A stretch of 60,851 nt of DNA, from contig CALVYT010000006.1 of assembly GCA_944372345.1 (NCBI GenBank), positions 1-60,851 on the forward strand, in the 5' to 3' direction. Below the pieces are notes generated by a model, which saw nothing but the letters and a program-made list of their open reading frames with translations, did no database searches and was not told the DNA's origin. The stretch comes from an uncultured Clostridia bacterium (GTDB lineage Bacteria; Bacillota; Clostridia; Christensenellales; Pumilibacteraceae). The position numbers were made by a program, and so were the translations under genes. This document shows, piece by piece, positions 50,521 through 58,932 of the stretch (position 1 is the stretch's first letter; every line of letters starts with the position of its first letter).

Positions 50521-50560
50521 AAAGGCTGGGGCGTTTCCGTTCGGAAACGCCCCAGCCTTT
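50521..50560. terminator. Strong hairpin between convergent genes
   Basis: An 18-bp perfect stem (50521-50538 / 50543-50560) with loop GTTC. Both sides carry short A/T runs, so it may end transcription from the ATPase and from the htrA-like gene. Confidence 0.75.
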
Positions 50561-50816
50561 GCTTCGTAATTTGATTTTTATATGCCCGCTTTTGCGCTTT
50601 TGCCTGCCGCGGACCCCTGCCCGCCGGCTTTCGCCGTCCGCGGCTCTCTGTCCGCTTTTGCGCTTTTGCCTGCCGCGGCTCGCTTTGCCGTCGTCGCTTT
50701 GCGTCCGTATTCGGCTGACCGCGCACGCAGCCGGATCGCCGCGGTATTATTTGCCGCGCTTTCAGGTCTTATGCTCTCGGATCCGCCGCGCATTCCGCGC
50801 GGGGAGCGCCTGCGGT
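50561..50816. other. Intergenic region 3' of the htrA-like gene
   Basis: It holds a short direct repeat (CCGCTTTTGCGCTTTTGCCT near 50586 and again near 50661). Read on the minus strand it gives a Lys/Ala-rich 71-codon frame (50793-50578) without a clear ribosome binding site. No supported gene. Confidence 0.5.
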
Positions 50817-52094
50817 TCAGGAGAACGAGGGCGCGTCGGGAGGCGTGTAGCGGTATTGCGACAGGCTGTCGATCGCGACGTCCTCCGTTTCGCCGGAAAG
50901 GCAGAGAATTCCGCCGAAGGGTCCCATCCTGTACGTTTCGACGGCTTCGACCGTGACGGTCACGCTGTCGCCCGCGTCCGCGCCCGCAAGCGCGTCATAG
51001 ACGTCCTGCGCCGCGGTTATCTCCGTTTCCGTCTGCTTGCCCGTTTCGGAGTCCGTCACGACTATTTTGCGCAGCGCGTCGAACGACTGCCTGCTCGTTC
51101 CGTATCGGTATTCTTCGTAGGTGTCCAGCGCGTTGTCGAGATCCTCGTTGGACGTATCGTCGGCGTAGACTATCGTTTCCTGACCGGAGAGGGAACTGTT
51201 ATAGACGTTGCCGACGGCGGCGGTTATCGTCAGCCCCACGTCGCCGGGGACGTAACCGTAAAGTTCGTCGTCCGTGCCGTAAGTTTCCGTCAGTTTTTCG
51301 ACGGCGTACATAGCGTCTTCCGCGGGGATCGCGAAGCCCAGTCCGTCATAGCCCGTCGCGCCCGAGTTGACTATCCCCGCGAGAGCCGCCGACCATTCGC
51401 CGTCCGCGCTTTCGTAGGTATAGAACAGTCCGCCGCCCGAGTTGCCGCTGTTTATCGCCGCGTCCATCTGTATCAGGTCCATACTGCCGATGTTTTCCAC
51501 GTTGATCTTTCGGCTGGTCGCGGAAACTATGCCGCGCGTCACCGTGCCGCCCAGCGTGCCCGTCGGGTTGCCGATCGCGACGACTTCCGCACCGACCTGC
51601 AGTTCGTCGCCGTCGGCAAGCCACGTCGCCGTCGTCAGCGTCGCCGTCGTTTTGACGTACAGCACCGCTATGTCGCGCTCGTGCGAGCCGCCTATGAGCT
51701 GCGCGTTATATGCCGTCGTGGTTTCGCTGCCGTCCTCGCCGATAGAGAGCACGTTGACTATCATCGAATAGCAGTTCTCTATGACGTGGTGGTTGGTGAC
51801 GATGAAATATCCGTCGCCGATGAGCGAGTCGTCGCTCTTTCCGACGATGACGCCCGCACCCGCGGAAGTCATTATCGCGGTGCCGCTGTCGTCGTAGCCC
51901 TCGCAGTACACTTCGACGACGCCGGGGCGTATGGACGCTATCATATCCGTATAGGACGAATATTTCGGCAGATCCGCCATTGACGTTTCCACCGTATACG
52001 TTTTTGCGCCGCATCCGCCGCAGCCGGCGGCAACGACGCAAAGCGTCACGAGCAGTACGCACGCCGATACGACGGCGACTATCTTCTTTTTCAT
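50817..52094 (-). CDS. Lipoprotein HtrA/DegP-like serine protease
   Basis: A 425-residue secreted lipoprotein. The signal peptide ends in the lipobox VVAAGC (Cys25). The trypsin-like domain has its catalytic triad at His103 (VTNHHVIE), Asp141 (HERDIAVLYV) and Ser219 (INSGNSGGGL). A C-terminal PDZ-like region (~330-395) ends EITAAQDVYDALAGADAGDS. It would degrade or refold damaged proteins on the outer face of the membrane. GGGAGG precedes the ATG. It is a single gene, convergent with the DUF4143 ATPase. Confidence 0.9.
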   Translation of the reverse strand: MKKKIVAVVSACVLLVTLCVVAAGCGGCGAKTYTVETSMADLPKYSSYTDMIASIRPGVVEVYCEGYDDSGTAIMTSAGAGVIVGKSDDSLIGDGYFIVTNHHVIENCYSMIVNVLSIGEDGSETTTAYNAQLIGGSHERDIAVLYVKTTATLTTATWLADGDELQVGAEVVAIGNPTGTLGGTVTRGIVSATSRKINVENIGSMDLIQMDAAINSGNSGGGLFYTYESADGEWSAALAGIVNSGATGYDGLGFAIPAEDAMYAVEKLTETYGTDDELYGYVPGDVGLTITAAVGNVYNSSLSGQETIVYADDTSNEDLDNALDTYEEYRYGTSRQSFDALRKIVVTDSETGKQTETEITAAQDVYDALAGADAGDSVTVTVEAVETYRMGPFGGILCLSGETEDVAIDSLSQYRYTPPDAPSFS

Positions 52095-52246
52095 TTTTCC
52101 TCCCGGGCGGCGCGTAATATCGTATCCGCCGCTTTTTATACGTTAATTATACCCGCCGTACCATTAAAAACGCATTAAGCGGCGGATTAGAATAAGGTTA
52201 GAGCGTACCTAAATTTTCCCGCAGGCGGAAAAGCCGTCAAAATCGC

Positions 52247-52275
52247 TTGACCGCGCGCTTTCATCGTGCTATCAT
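52247..52275 (+). promoter_or_regulatory. Promoter of the DUF815 gene
   Basis: TTGACC (52247-52252), 17 nt, TATCAT (52270-52275), then 22 nt with AAAAGGAG before the ATG at 52298. Confidence 0.7.
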
Positions 52276-52297
52276 TATGCGGAAAAGGAGCGAACTT

Positions 52298-53221
52298 ATG
52301 AAAAAGGACGACAGACGGCAGGTGCTTGTCCGTATGGACGGGGAATTGCTGGAACGGCTCACGAGGCTGGCGGAGCGCGAATATCGTTCCGTAAACGGGG
52401 AAATAGAATATCTCGTCGCGCGCGCGGTGGGCGGCGAAGGCGGAGAGTCGTACCCGCCCGAGTTTTTCGACGGAGCGAAGGCGTTTATCTGGGACGGCGA
52501 GGAGCGGGAGCTGCTGCCCATGCGCAGCACCGATCCCGTGCGGCTGACCGATCTGAAACGGTATGAGGAGGAAAAGGAAATCGTCGTGCGCAATACGCTG
52601 GCGTTCCTGAGCGGTCTGCCCGCGCAGAACGTGCTGCTTTACGGCGACCGCGGCACGGGCAAGTCGAGCACGGTGCACGCCGTGATAAACGAGTATGCCG
52701 ATCGCGGACTGCGGCTGATCGAGGTCAAGAAACGGGATATCATCACGCTGCCGCGGCTGATGAACGCGATCGCGGACGGCGGGAACAAGAAGTTCATCGT
52801 GTTCATAGACGATCTGACGTTCGTCGAGGGTCAGGACAACTACGGAGAACTCAAAGCGGTGCTCGAAGGCAGCGCGCTGCACCTCGGCAATCTGCTGATA
52901 TACGCGACTACCAACCGCCGCCACCTGATAAAGGAAACGGCGGAGGACCGCAAGAACGATATGCACGAGTCCGACCTCCGCCAGGAGCAGATGAGCCTGT
53001 CCGACCGCTTCGGGATAGTGGTGACGTATATCAACCCGGACAAGCGGGAGTTTGCGGACATACTCCGCGCCGTGCTTGCCGACCGCGGCGTGACCCTGCC
53101 CGAGGACGAGCTTTCGCTGCGCGCCGAGCGGTTCTGCCTGGAAAAAGGCGGGCGTTCGCCGCGCGGAGCGCGCCAGCTCGCCGACATCATCTGCTGCGAG
53201 CGCGGGCTTTCCGGCTCGTAA
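52298..53221 (+). CDS. DUF815 AAA ATPase with N-terminal ribbon-helix-helix domain
   Basis: A 307-residue protein starting at ATG 52298 behind AAAAGGAG. Residues 1-~48 (QVLVRMDGELLERLTRLAER, then VNGEIEYLVARAV) look like an Arc-type ribbon-helix-helix DNA-binding domain. The DUF815 P-loop domain follows, with LLYGDRGTGKSSTVHAV (Lys122), KFIVFIDDLTF (Walker B), YATTNRRHLIKE (sensor 1) and DRFGIVVTYINPD. DUF815 proteins are DnaA/IstB-like AAA ATPases of unknown function. The RHH fusion suggests a DNA-bound role. A GH3 gene remnant starts right after it. Confidence 0.85.
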   Translation: MKKDDRRQVLVRMDGELLERLTRLAEREYRSVNGEIEYLVARAVGGEGGESYPPEFFDGAKAFIWDGEERELLPMRSTDPVRLTDLKRYEEEKEIVVRNTLAFLSGLPAQNVLLYGDRGTGKSSTVHAVINEYADRGLRLIEVKKRDIITLPRLMNAIADGGNKKFIVFIDDLTFVEGQDNYGELKAVLEGSALHLGNLLIYATTNRRHLIKETAEDRKNDMHESDLRQEQMSLSDRFGIVVTYINPDKREFADILRAVLADRGVTLPEDELSLRAERFCLEKGGRSPRGARQLADIICCERGLSGS

Positions 53222-53263
53222 CGCACATTTCCCGCCGCGGCTTTTCCGCCCGAAAGCGCATGA

Positions 53264-54511
53264 AGCGGCGGACGGCGGGGCGGCGCGGAGATAACGTTCA
53301 CGGTGCCTGACGGCGGTTTCCGCTGGGAGAGCGATCCGAAAACGGACGGCGACGTGCATAACCGCTTTACCGGCGAGGACGCCGAGGCGGGAATTCCGAT
53401 AGACGGAAACTCTAACGGTCCCGAGATCACTTATCTGTCGCGCGCGGATTTTGCGGGGACGTTTCCTTCGTCCAAAACGCCGAACAGAACGAGCGGAGCG
53501 GATCTCACGAATAAAGGTACTTACGTCACCGACGAAGAATATTATGCCGATGTGACTATGCCCGAACTGGAAAACGCCGAAGATCCGATATACCTGTTCA
53601 CGCTGGAGGACGGCTCAAAGGCGACATACAACGATCTTGCGTATTCCTCGCAGAACAAAGTCGTACCGAACGAGAAACTCATAATGCAGCTCGGCGCGGA
53701 TTACGACGACCCTCTTTGGGAAAAACTGCTTTCGCAGCGGACGCGCGTGTTCGACGGTCCGGCGGGAGTGAACAATACCACGTTGTCGTCCGAGCAGCTC
53801 GCGGACGTTTCCGCGTTCCCCGTGTCGCTGCTCGTCGGTCAGACGTGGAACAAGGAACTCGCGCGTCAGGAGGGCGCGGCAATGGCGACGGAAGCGTCGT
53901 TGACGGGTACGATAGGTATGTACGCGCCCGCCGTCGACCTGCATCGCCACGCGTATAACGGCAGGAACTTCGAGCAGTATTCGGAAGATCCGCTGCTCTC
54001 CGGACTGATGGGAGAGCGCGTGGTGTACGGCATGATAACGCACGGCATACAGCCGTCCGTAAAGCATTTCGTCTGCTCGCAGCCCGGGCTCAATCCCCGC
54101 GATTACAACACCTGGCTGACCGAGCAGAATCTGCGCGAAAACTACCTTAAACCCTTCGAGTACTGCGTCAAGGACGCGGAGACCAACTTCCCGATGACGT
54201 CGTTCAACAATATCGGAGCGGTGCGATGCGCTTACAGCTATCAGCTGCTCAACGGCGTGCTCCGCGAAGAGTGGGGCTTCCTCGGCTCGATCATAACGGA
54301 CTACGACGTAAACAGCCCTTCGCGCACGACGGCGCACCTGATCAGATCGGGCAACGATCTTCGTTTCCAGGGCAGTTCCGTGAACGTGCGCGAGCTCGAC
54401 GAGGACAATGCGGTCGACGTATATCTCGCAAGGCAGTCCGTCAAGCGCGATCTGTATTCGTACTGTCACATATCTGTATGGACAGTTTGGATTTATAGTA
54501 AAGCTAAATGA
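53264..54511 (+). pseudogene. Remnant of a permuted GH3 glycoside hydrolase, truncated at both ends
   Basis: The open frame from 53264 has no ribosome binding site; homology begins near EITFTVPDGGFRWESDP. The segment corresponds to residues ~560-960 of the intact GH3 at 40333: both share ADYDDPLWEKLL-like and VKHFVCSQPG-like motifs, and the nucleophile region GSIITDYDV. The GH3 sandwich domain and membrane anchor are missing at the 5' side. At the 3' side it breaks near 54465 (SVKRDLYSYC), where AT-rich island DNA begins, and stops at 54511. It is unlikely to be functional. Confidence 0.8.
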
Positions 54512-54549
54512 AAAAATATGAACCCCGCTTATTGTAGCAGGATTCATAT
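54511..54549 (-). terminator. Terminator of the restriction-modification operon
   Basis: A 14-bp stem with G-U pairs (54516-54529 / 54536-54549), followed on the minus strand by a T-run (complement of 54511-54516). It ends the operon whose last gene stops at 54583. Confidence 0.8.
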
Positions 54550-54582
54550 CACTTAGCTTATGGTATTGCACACAAATCGGCG

Positions 54583-56394
54583 TTATTGCCCAGCTATATT
54601 GTTAGATTGTTTATAATTTATGAAAAGTGGTATTATTTCGTTCTTTGCAAATTTACTATATTGTGCACCGGCATAGGGGAATATATTGCCTGGTGAATTG
54701 TCAAAACTAAAATTCCAATTTTTAAAAACCCTCATGTAATAAGCGTAATCTTTCGGACCATCAGTGACTTTCAAAGTTTCTCTGAAAGCTATTATGAAGG
54801 CATTTAAAGATATTACCATTAATAACTTAGAGCTATCGTTCCAATAGCTTATAAATTTGCTTTTCACCGCTTTAAAATATTCCTTAAGAGAATCGGTACA
54901 ATACTTTATGTATTCATTAATATCTGACGATTGCTTTAATATATAATCTTTTTCTTTTCCTGTTTTTATCAGCCAGTAATGATATAATGAATTTTCATAA
55001 TCTTTGGCAATCAACAAACTTGATAATGCGTACTGTATAATGGATGCCGTTTTTATCGGAGCAGTTTCAACCTTTGACAGTCGAAACATGTTCTCAAAAG
55101 GCTCTTCTTTGTTGAGCCTTTCTATTACTTTTCTAGAGATGGCTTCCCCTGATGTCGGGTTCATAATAGCTTGTACTTGTATCAATGTATCTGCATCGAC
55201 GGGTTTCGCATTTTTATTAATTGACACAAACAAATTGCTCTCAAATCTTCGACGCTCTAATTCATCATTATAAGTTTCATTGTCTGGATAAATAATACCA
55301 GTTACCAACAAATTTAATTTGTTGCGAAGTTCGCTAATAGTTTTTTCGTTTGCAGACTCTTCATAATCTTGGTAATAGGCATAAACTCTATGTTGGCCAT
55401 CTATGATTGCCATAGAATTAAAATCCACAGGAATATTAATTTCTATGTTGCTATCATAATTGGTAATCAATTCTATATTTACAGGAGTTCTATTTCCATT
55501 GCTGTCAACCCTATTAAAACTAACCCCTTTGGGAAGGGTTACAATAATATTGTTTAAAAAAGTAGTTTTATTATTTACTACAAAATCTCTTATAGATTTA
55601 ATTCTTTTAGGAGTAATTAACCTTTGGTATAAATCAATATCTTGCTCCCATCCATCTTTACGTAAAACAAAGCTATTTTCAATCAAATCTCCGGGTCTCA
55701 TCATAAAAGAAACCATGCGAACACCATTGTTATAACCAGTAACTGATTCTGGGTAAATAATTGATGAAACGATAGGCTTTATATTTCTATTTCCAGACGG
55801 ATCAATTGGCCCGATATCGCTTCGCGTCAAACATAAAAATCTGAATAATTCATACTTAAAAGAGGCTTTTATACTTTTCGCCATGGTGTGAAAGTAGTTG
55901 AGTGTTGCAGCATCAATAAATTTCAAATTTGAATATCGCCGTACATCATTTTCTTGAATTTTTTGGGCCTCATATTCAAAATAAAGATAATAGACCCTAA
56001 ACTCATTATAATTATATCTTGAAAGATATATACTTTGAGGGAATTTTGATTGCAAAATATCAAAGAAATCTTTTTTATTACTATTTATTGCGCCAGCTGT
56101 TTCGTTTTTTTCTAATTTGTGATTTCTATTATAGGATTGATTATTATCCGCCGCTTTTTCTTTGCGCCGTATCTCTTTAATCGTATCTTCGCAAATTATT
56201 ACTACATTTTCAAATACATATAAATGATCTAGTTCATTGCTTCTATCGCCCAGTTCAAATTGAAATCCATTGACATGTAACGATTCAAAACCAGAAAACA
56301 CAAAAATTTCATGAATTTGTTTTGAAAAGTTAAGCCTTCTTTTCCGTTCCGCTTGTTGTTCTCTTGTGAGTTTCTTTTGTTTTTTCTTCACCAT
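54583..56394 (-). CDS. DGQHR-domain protein (DndB/ParB-like fold)
   Basis: A 603-residue AT-rich gene. The signature MAIIDGQHRVYAYY (Asp332-Arg336) defines the DGQHR family, known from DndB and related proteins accompanying DNA modification systems; the fold resembles ParB/Srx domains. An N-terminal basic segment (MVKKKQKKLTREQQAERKRR) precedes a possible restriction-endonuclease-like region (FEVGDRSNELD-type and VVIICEDTIKEIR, ~50-80). The start overlaps the upstream methyltransferase stop by 7 nt. It may be the effector or regulator paired with that methyltransferase; this is inferred from coupling alone. Confidence 0.75.
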   Translation of the reverse strand: MVKKKQKKLTREQQAERKRRLNFSKQIHEIFVFSGFESLHVNGFQFELGDRSNELDHLYVFENVVIICEDTIKEIRRKEKAADNNQSYNRNHKLEKNETAGAINSNKKDFFDILQSKFPQSIYLSRYNYNEFRVYYLYFEYEAQKIQENDVRRYSNLKFIDAATLNYFHTMAKSIKASFKYELFRFLCLTRSDIGPIDPSGNRNIKPIVSSIIYPESVTGYNNGVRMVSFMMRPGDLIENSFVLRKDGWEQDIDLYQRLITPKRIKSIRDFVVNNKTTFLNNIIVTLPKGVSFNRVDSNGNRTPVNIELITNYDSNIEINIPVDFNSMAIIDGQHRVYAYYQDYEESANEKTISELRNKLNLLVTGIIYPDNETYNDELERRRFESNLFVSINKNAKPVDADTLIQVQAIMNPTSGEAISRKVIERLNKEEPFENMFRLSKVETAPIKTASIIQYALSSLLIAKDYENSLYHYWLIKTGKEKDYILKQSSDINEYIKYCTDSLKEYFKAVKSKFISYWNDSSKLLMVISLNAFIIAFRETLKVTDGPKDYAYYMRVFKNWNFSFDNSPGNIFPYAGAQYSKFAKNEIIPLFINYKQSNNIAGQ

Positions 56395-57287
56395 TTGAAT
56401 TCCTCCGGCTTTTGTGCAACTTTTTGTTTAATATCTGGTTCCACAACTGGAACATCTGGTCGATATCTAACTTCTCCCCTGAGTGCTTCCTGTATACGTT
56501 TGTCGGCAATTTGAATATATTCTTTTTTTACTTCACACCCAATGAATTTCCTTCCTTCAATAATACAGGCAATGGCAGTAGTCCCGCTTCCGGCAAAAGG
56601 GTCCATTACAATCCCATCAAGTTTTGTTAAAGCTTTTATCAATCTTTGAGGTATTGCTATTGGGAATTGGCACGGATGTTCAGTCTTTTCTATATGGTTT
56701 GCTTTAACATTAGGTATATCCCAAACATCTGATGGATTTTTGCCGAGAGGATTTCCACTAAACTGTCCTGCCTTTTTACCTTTTGAATATTTTTTCCCTG
56801 GATATTTTTGAGGAACCCTGATTTCATCTAAATTGAAGATATAATCTTTACCTTTTGTAAACCACATAATTGTTTCATATCTTCCACTTAAGCGTTTTTC
56901 CGCATTTAAACCGTGCCCAAAAGTCCACACAATTCTATTGTGCAAATATAATTTCTCTTCAGTTGGCAATGGTTCATTTAGTTTTTGTACGATTTCATAT
57001 GTTAAACAATCTAATGGTACAATTACAGAATCTTTAACATGGAATCCAATTTGCCAGCAAATACTGCCACCTTTTTTAATGACACGGTGAGCCTCATTTA
57101 GTGCTTTTTTATTTAATGAGAGGAATGATTCAATATCATCCGATATACTTTCATATTCTTTTCCCATGCAATACGGAGGTGATGTCACAATTAGGTCTAT
57201 TGAGTTGTCATCTATTGAAGAGAATACATTAAGACAATCCTCATTATACATGATTATTTGATTTTGATTATAAGCAGATACTTTCAT
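56388..57287 (-). CDS. DNA methyltransferase, beta class (N4-cytosine or N6-adenine)
   Basis: A 299-residue enzyme with motif IV first (VTSPPYCMGKEYES, ~residue 35) and the AdoMet-binding motif I later (IVMDPFAGSGTTAIACIIEG, ~230), the beta-class order. SPPY is common in N4-cytosine enzymes but also occurs in N6-adenine ones. The recognition segment lies between (KYPGKKYSKGKKAGQF). GAGG precedes ATG 57287. It is coupled to the DGQHR gene and separated by 27 nt from the next methyltransferase. Confidence 0.85.
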   Translation of the reverse strand: MKVSAYNQNQIIMYNEDCLNVFSSIDDNSIDLIVTSPPYCMGKEYESISDDIESFLSLNKKALNEAHRVIKKGGSICWQIGFHVKDSVIVPLDCLTYEIVQKLNEPLPTEEKLYLHNRIVWTFGHGLNAEKRLSGRYETIMWFTKGKDYIFNLDEIRVPQKYPGKKYSKGKKAGQFSGNPLGKNPSDVWDIPNVKANHIEKTEHPCQFPIAIPQRLIKALTKLDGIVMDPFAGSGTTAIACIIEGRKFIGCEVKKEYIQIADKRIQEALRGEVRYRPDVPVVEPDIKQKVAQKPEEFKW

Positions 57288-57314
57288 AATAGCCTCGCAA
57301 ATACAATTAAGAAA

Positions 57315-58052
57315 CTATTTCTTCAATACAAATAAATATTCATGCGCCAATAGCAAAAAGTTGAACTTAATGCTGTTGGTTTTCCAATATCCGGTTGCTT
57401 TACAATTGTGTTGCTCTTTGATAATGATTTCCTTCGTTTTGAAGCCGGCGAGTTCAAAAACGCGCATAGTTTCAAACGCAAGAGGTTGCACCATTCCTTT
57501 TTTTCGCATGTCACCCATAAGAATAGCACAAAATCTATCCTTTTTCAATACACGGTGAAACTCATCGGCCACCTTGCCCATTTCAAACAAAAAGGCTTTC
57601 ATCGGCAAGAGTGACAAGTCTCCCTCGATATCATCGCTGTAATGAATGATATCAGCATAAGGGGGATGAGAACAAATCAAATCTACCGAATTATCAGCCA
57701 GTGGGAGGTTGCGCGCGTCTGCCATGTCAATGACCGATGAGGCCGTGGTGTCAAATTGGAATTCACACTTTTTACGGCTTAATTCAACAGCGTTGGGATT
57801 GATGTCAAAGCCGACAAAATTCCTGTTTGTGAGTTTTGCTTCCACGGCAGTCGTACCGCCGCCGACAAACGGATCTAAAACCGTGTCGCCTTCCTGCGAA
57901 TAGCGCAAAATCACATTGCGCGGAATATATGGCGACCAGTTTCCGCGATATTTCGCGTCATGTGTTGCCCATTTTCCTCTATCGGGGAATGCCCACACGG
58001 TATTGGTTTCCAACTCAAAGTTTTCGGGCTGTAAAGGAACTTTCTTTGCCAT
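57315..58052 (-). CDS. Second DNA methyltransferase of the island
   Basis: A 245-residue protein with motif I near the N-terminus (TVLDPFVGGGTTAVEAK, ~65; FVGFDINPNAV) and motif IV after it (LICSHPPYADIIHYS, ~137). The order differs from the beta-class gene beside it. HPPY replaces the usual SPPY/DPPY. The N-terminus (FPDRGKWATHDAKYRGNWSP) may contact DNA. It follows the DpnII-like nuclease gene by 2 nt. It may be a second GATC methyltransferase (as DpnA is in DpnII systems) or belong to another specificity. Confidence 0.75.
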   Translation of the reverse strand: MAKKVPLQPENFELETNTVWAFPDRGKWATHDAKYRGNWSPYIPRNVILRYSQEGDTVLDPFVGGGTTAVEAKLTNRNFVGFDINPNAVELSRKKCEFQFDTTASSVIDMADARNLPLADNSVDLICSHPPYADIIHYSDDIEGDLSLLPMKAFLFEMGKVADEFHRVLKKDRFCAILMGDMRKKGMVQPLAFETMRVFELAGFKTKEIIIKEQHNCKATGYWKTNSIKFNFLLLAHEYLFVLKK

Positions 58053-58054
58053 CG

Positions 58055-58918
58055 TTAGTCCTTAAAGAGCCGATCGGCAACGCCACTTTCAAGCTCGGCG
58101 ATACAATAGATATTTTCCATCACATCAAAGGTTTCTTCTAGGTTATGGCGTGCAGAAAACCACCCCTTGCCATCTGTAAACCATACAAAGGCAAAACCCT
58201 GTATTTCTTTCGCTTCTAACGCAATGGTTTTGTAGCTACGGGCTGTTTCATTGAGCTTAGAACCGCCACCGGTATAAAAGTTTGTTTCAATACCGTAAAC
58301 CGTTCCGCCTTTTTTCACAACAAAATCAAAACGCTTTTCAGCCTTTCCTTGATTAGAAATATTGGATAAGTCTATCGACCATTTCCTTTCTATATCCGAT
58401 ATGTACATCTCTTTGAAATAATCAACTCCGTGGCGAAGTCCGGCTTTAATAAGATAGCTTTCGACCAAGTTTTCCATCAGATGCCCACCGCGGTTTTTTC
58501 TGCCGTTACTGTCCAATCCGACCTCAACGCCCGTAACATAATCGACGAGGTTATTGATAATTCTCTCGGAGATCAATTTGAAAAGTCCAGTTTTACGCAT
58601 AAACATCCGATATTCTTCTATACCATAGTTTGGCTTTGCGAAATTGAATAAATATTCGCCGTCGCCGTCTATCGCATAGATTTCGCGTCCACGAACCGCT
58701 AGTAAAATCGGGATGCACTTCAATACCTGCGGATAGTCAGACACAAGTTTTGAAAAATTCGTTTCAATATCATGTACCCCGACAAGCGAGTTCAAAATAT
58801 TTAACTCCACTTTGATAGAGTCAATTTTACCATAGACATTCTCAAAGTTAACATAATAACCATAATCACAAATGCTCGATTTAAATTGTTTTATCCAATC
58901 ATTAAAATTCCTTTTCAT
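58055..58918 (-). CDS. DpnII/MboI-family restriction endonuclease (predicted GATC)
   Basis: A 287-residue protein with the family hallmarks VGLDSNGRKNRGGHLMENLV, KRFDFVVKKGGTVYGIETNF (D...E-x-N catalytic core) and GGGSKLNETARSYK. DpnII-family enzymes cut unmethylated GATC. ATG 58918 is chosen because GAGGTG lies 6 nt upstream; the GTG at 58927 is inside that site. It is transcribed after the Dam-type methylase (14 nt after its stop), so host protection is made first. Confidence 0.92.
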   Translation of the reverse strand: MKRNFNDWIKQFKSSICDYGYYVNFENVYGKIDSIKVELNILNSLVGVHDIETNFSKLVSDYPQVLKCIPILLAVRGREIYAIDGDGEYLFNFAKPNYGIEEYRMFMRKTGLFKLISERIINNLVDYVTGVEVGLDSNGRKNRGGHLMENLVESYLIKAGLRHGVDYFKEMYISDIERKWSIDLSNISNQGKAEKRFDFVVKKGGTVYGIETNFYTGGGSKLNETARSYKTIALEAKEIQGFAFVWFTDGKGWFSARHNLEETFDVMENIYCIAELESGVADRLFKD

Positions 58919-58932
58919 TTTCCGCACCTCAC

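Noticed and set aside
50578..50793. 71-codon Lys/Ala-rich minus-strand frame (histone-like composition)
   Set aside because: It lacks a ribosome binding site and overlaps a short direct repeat that explains its repetitive sequence; too weak to call.
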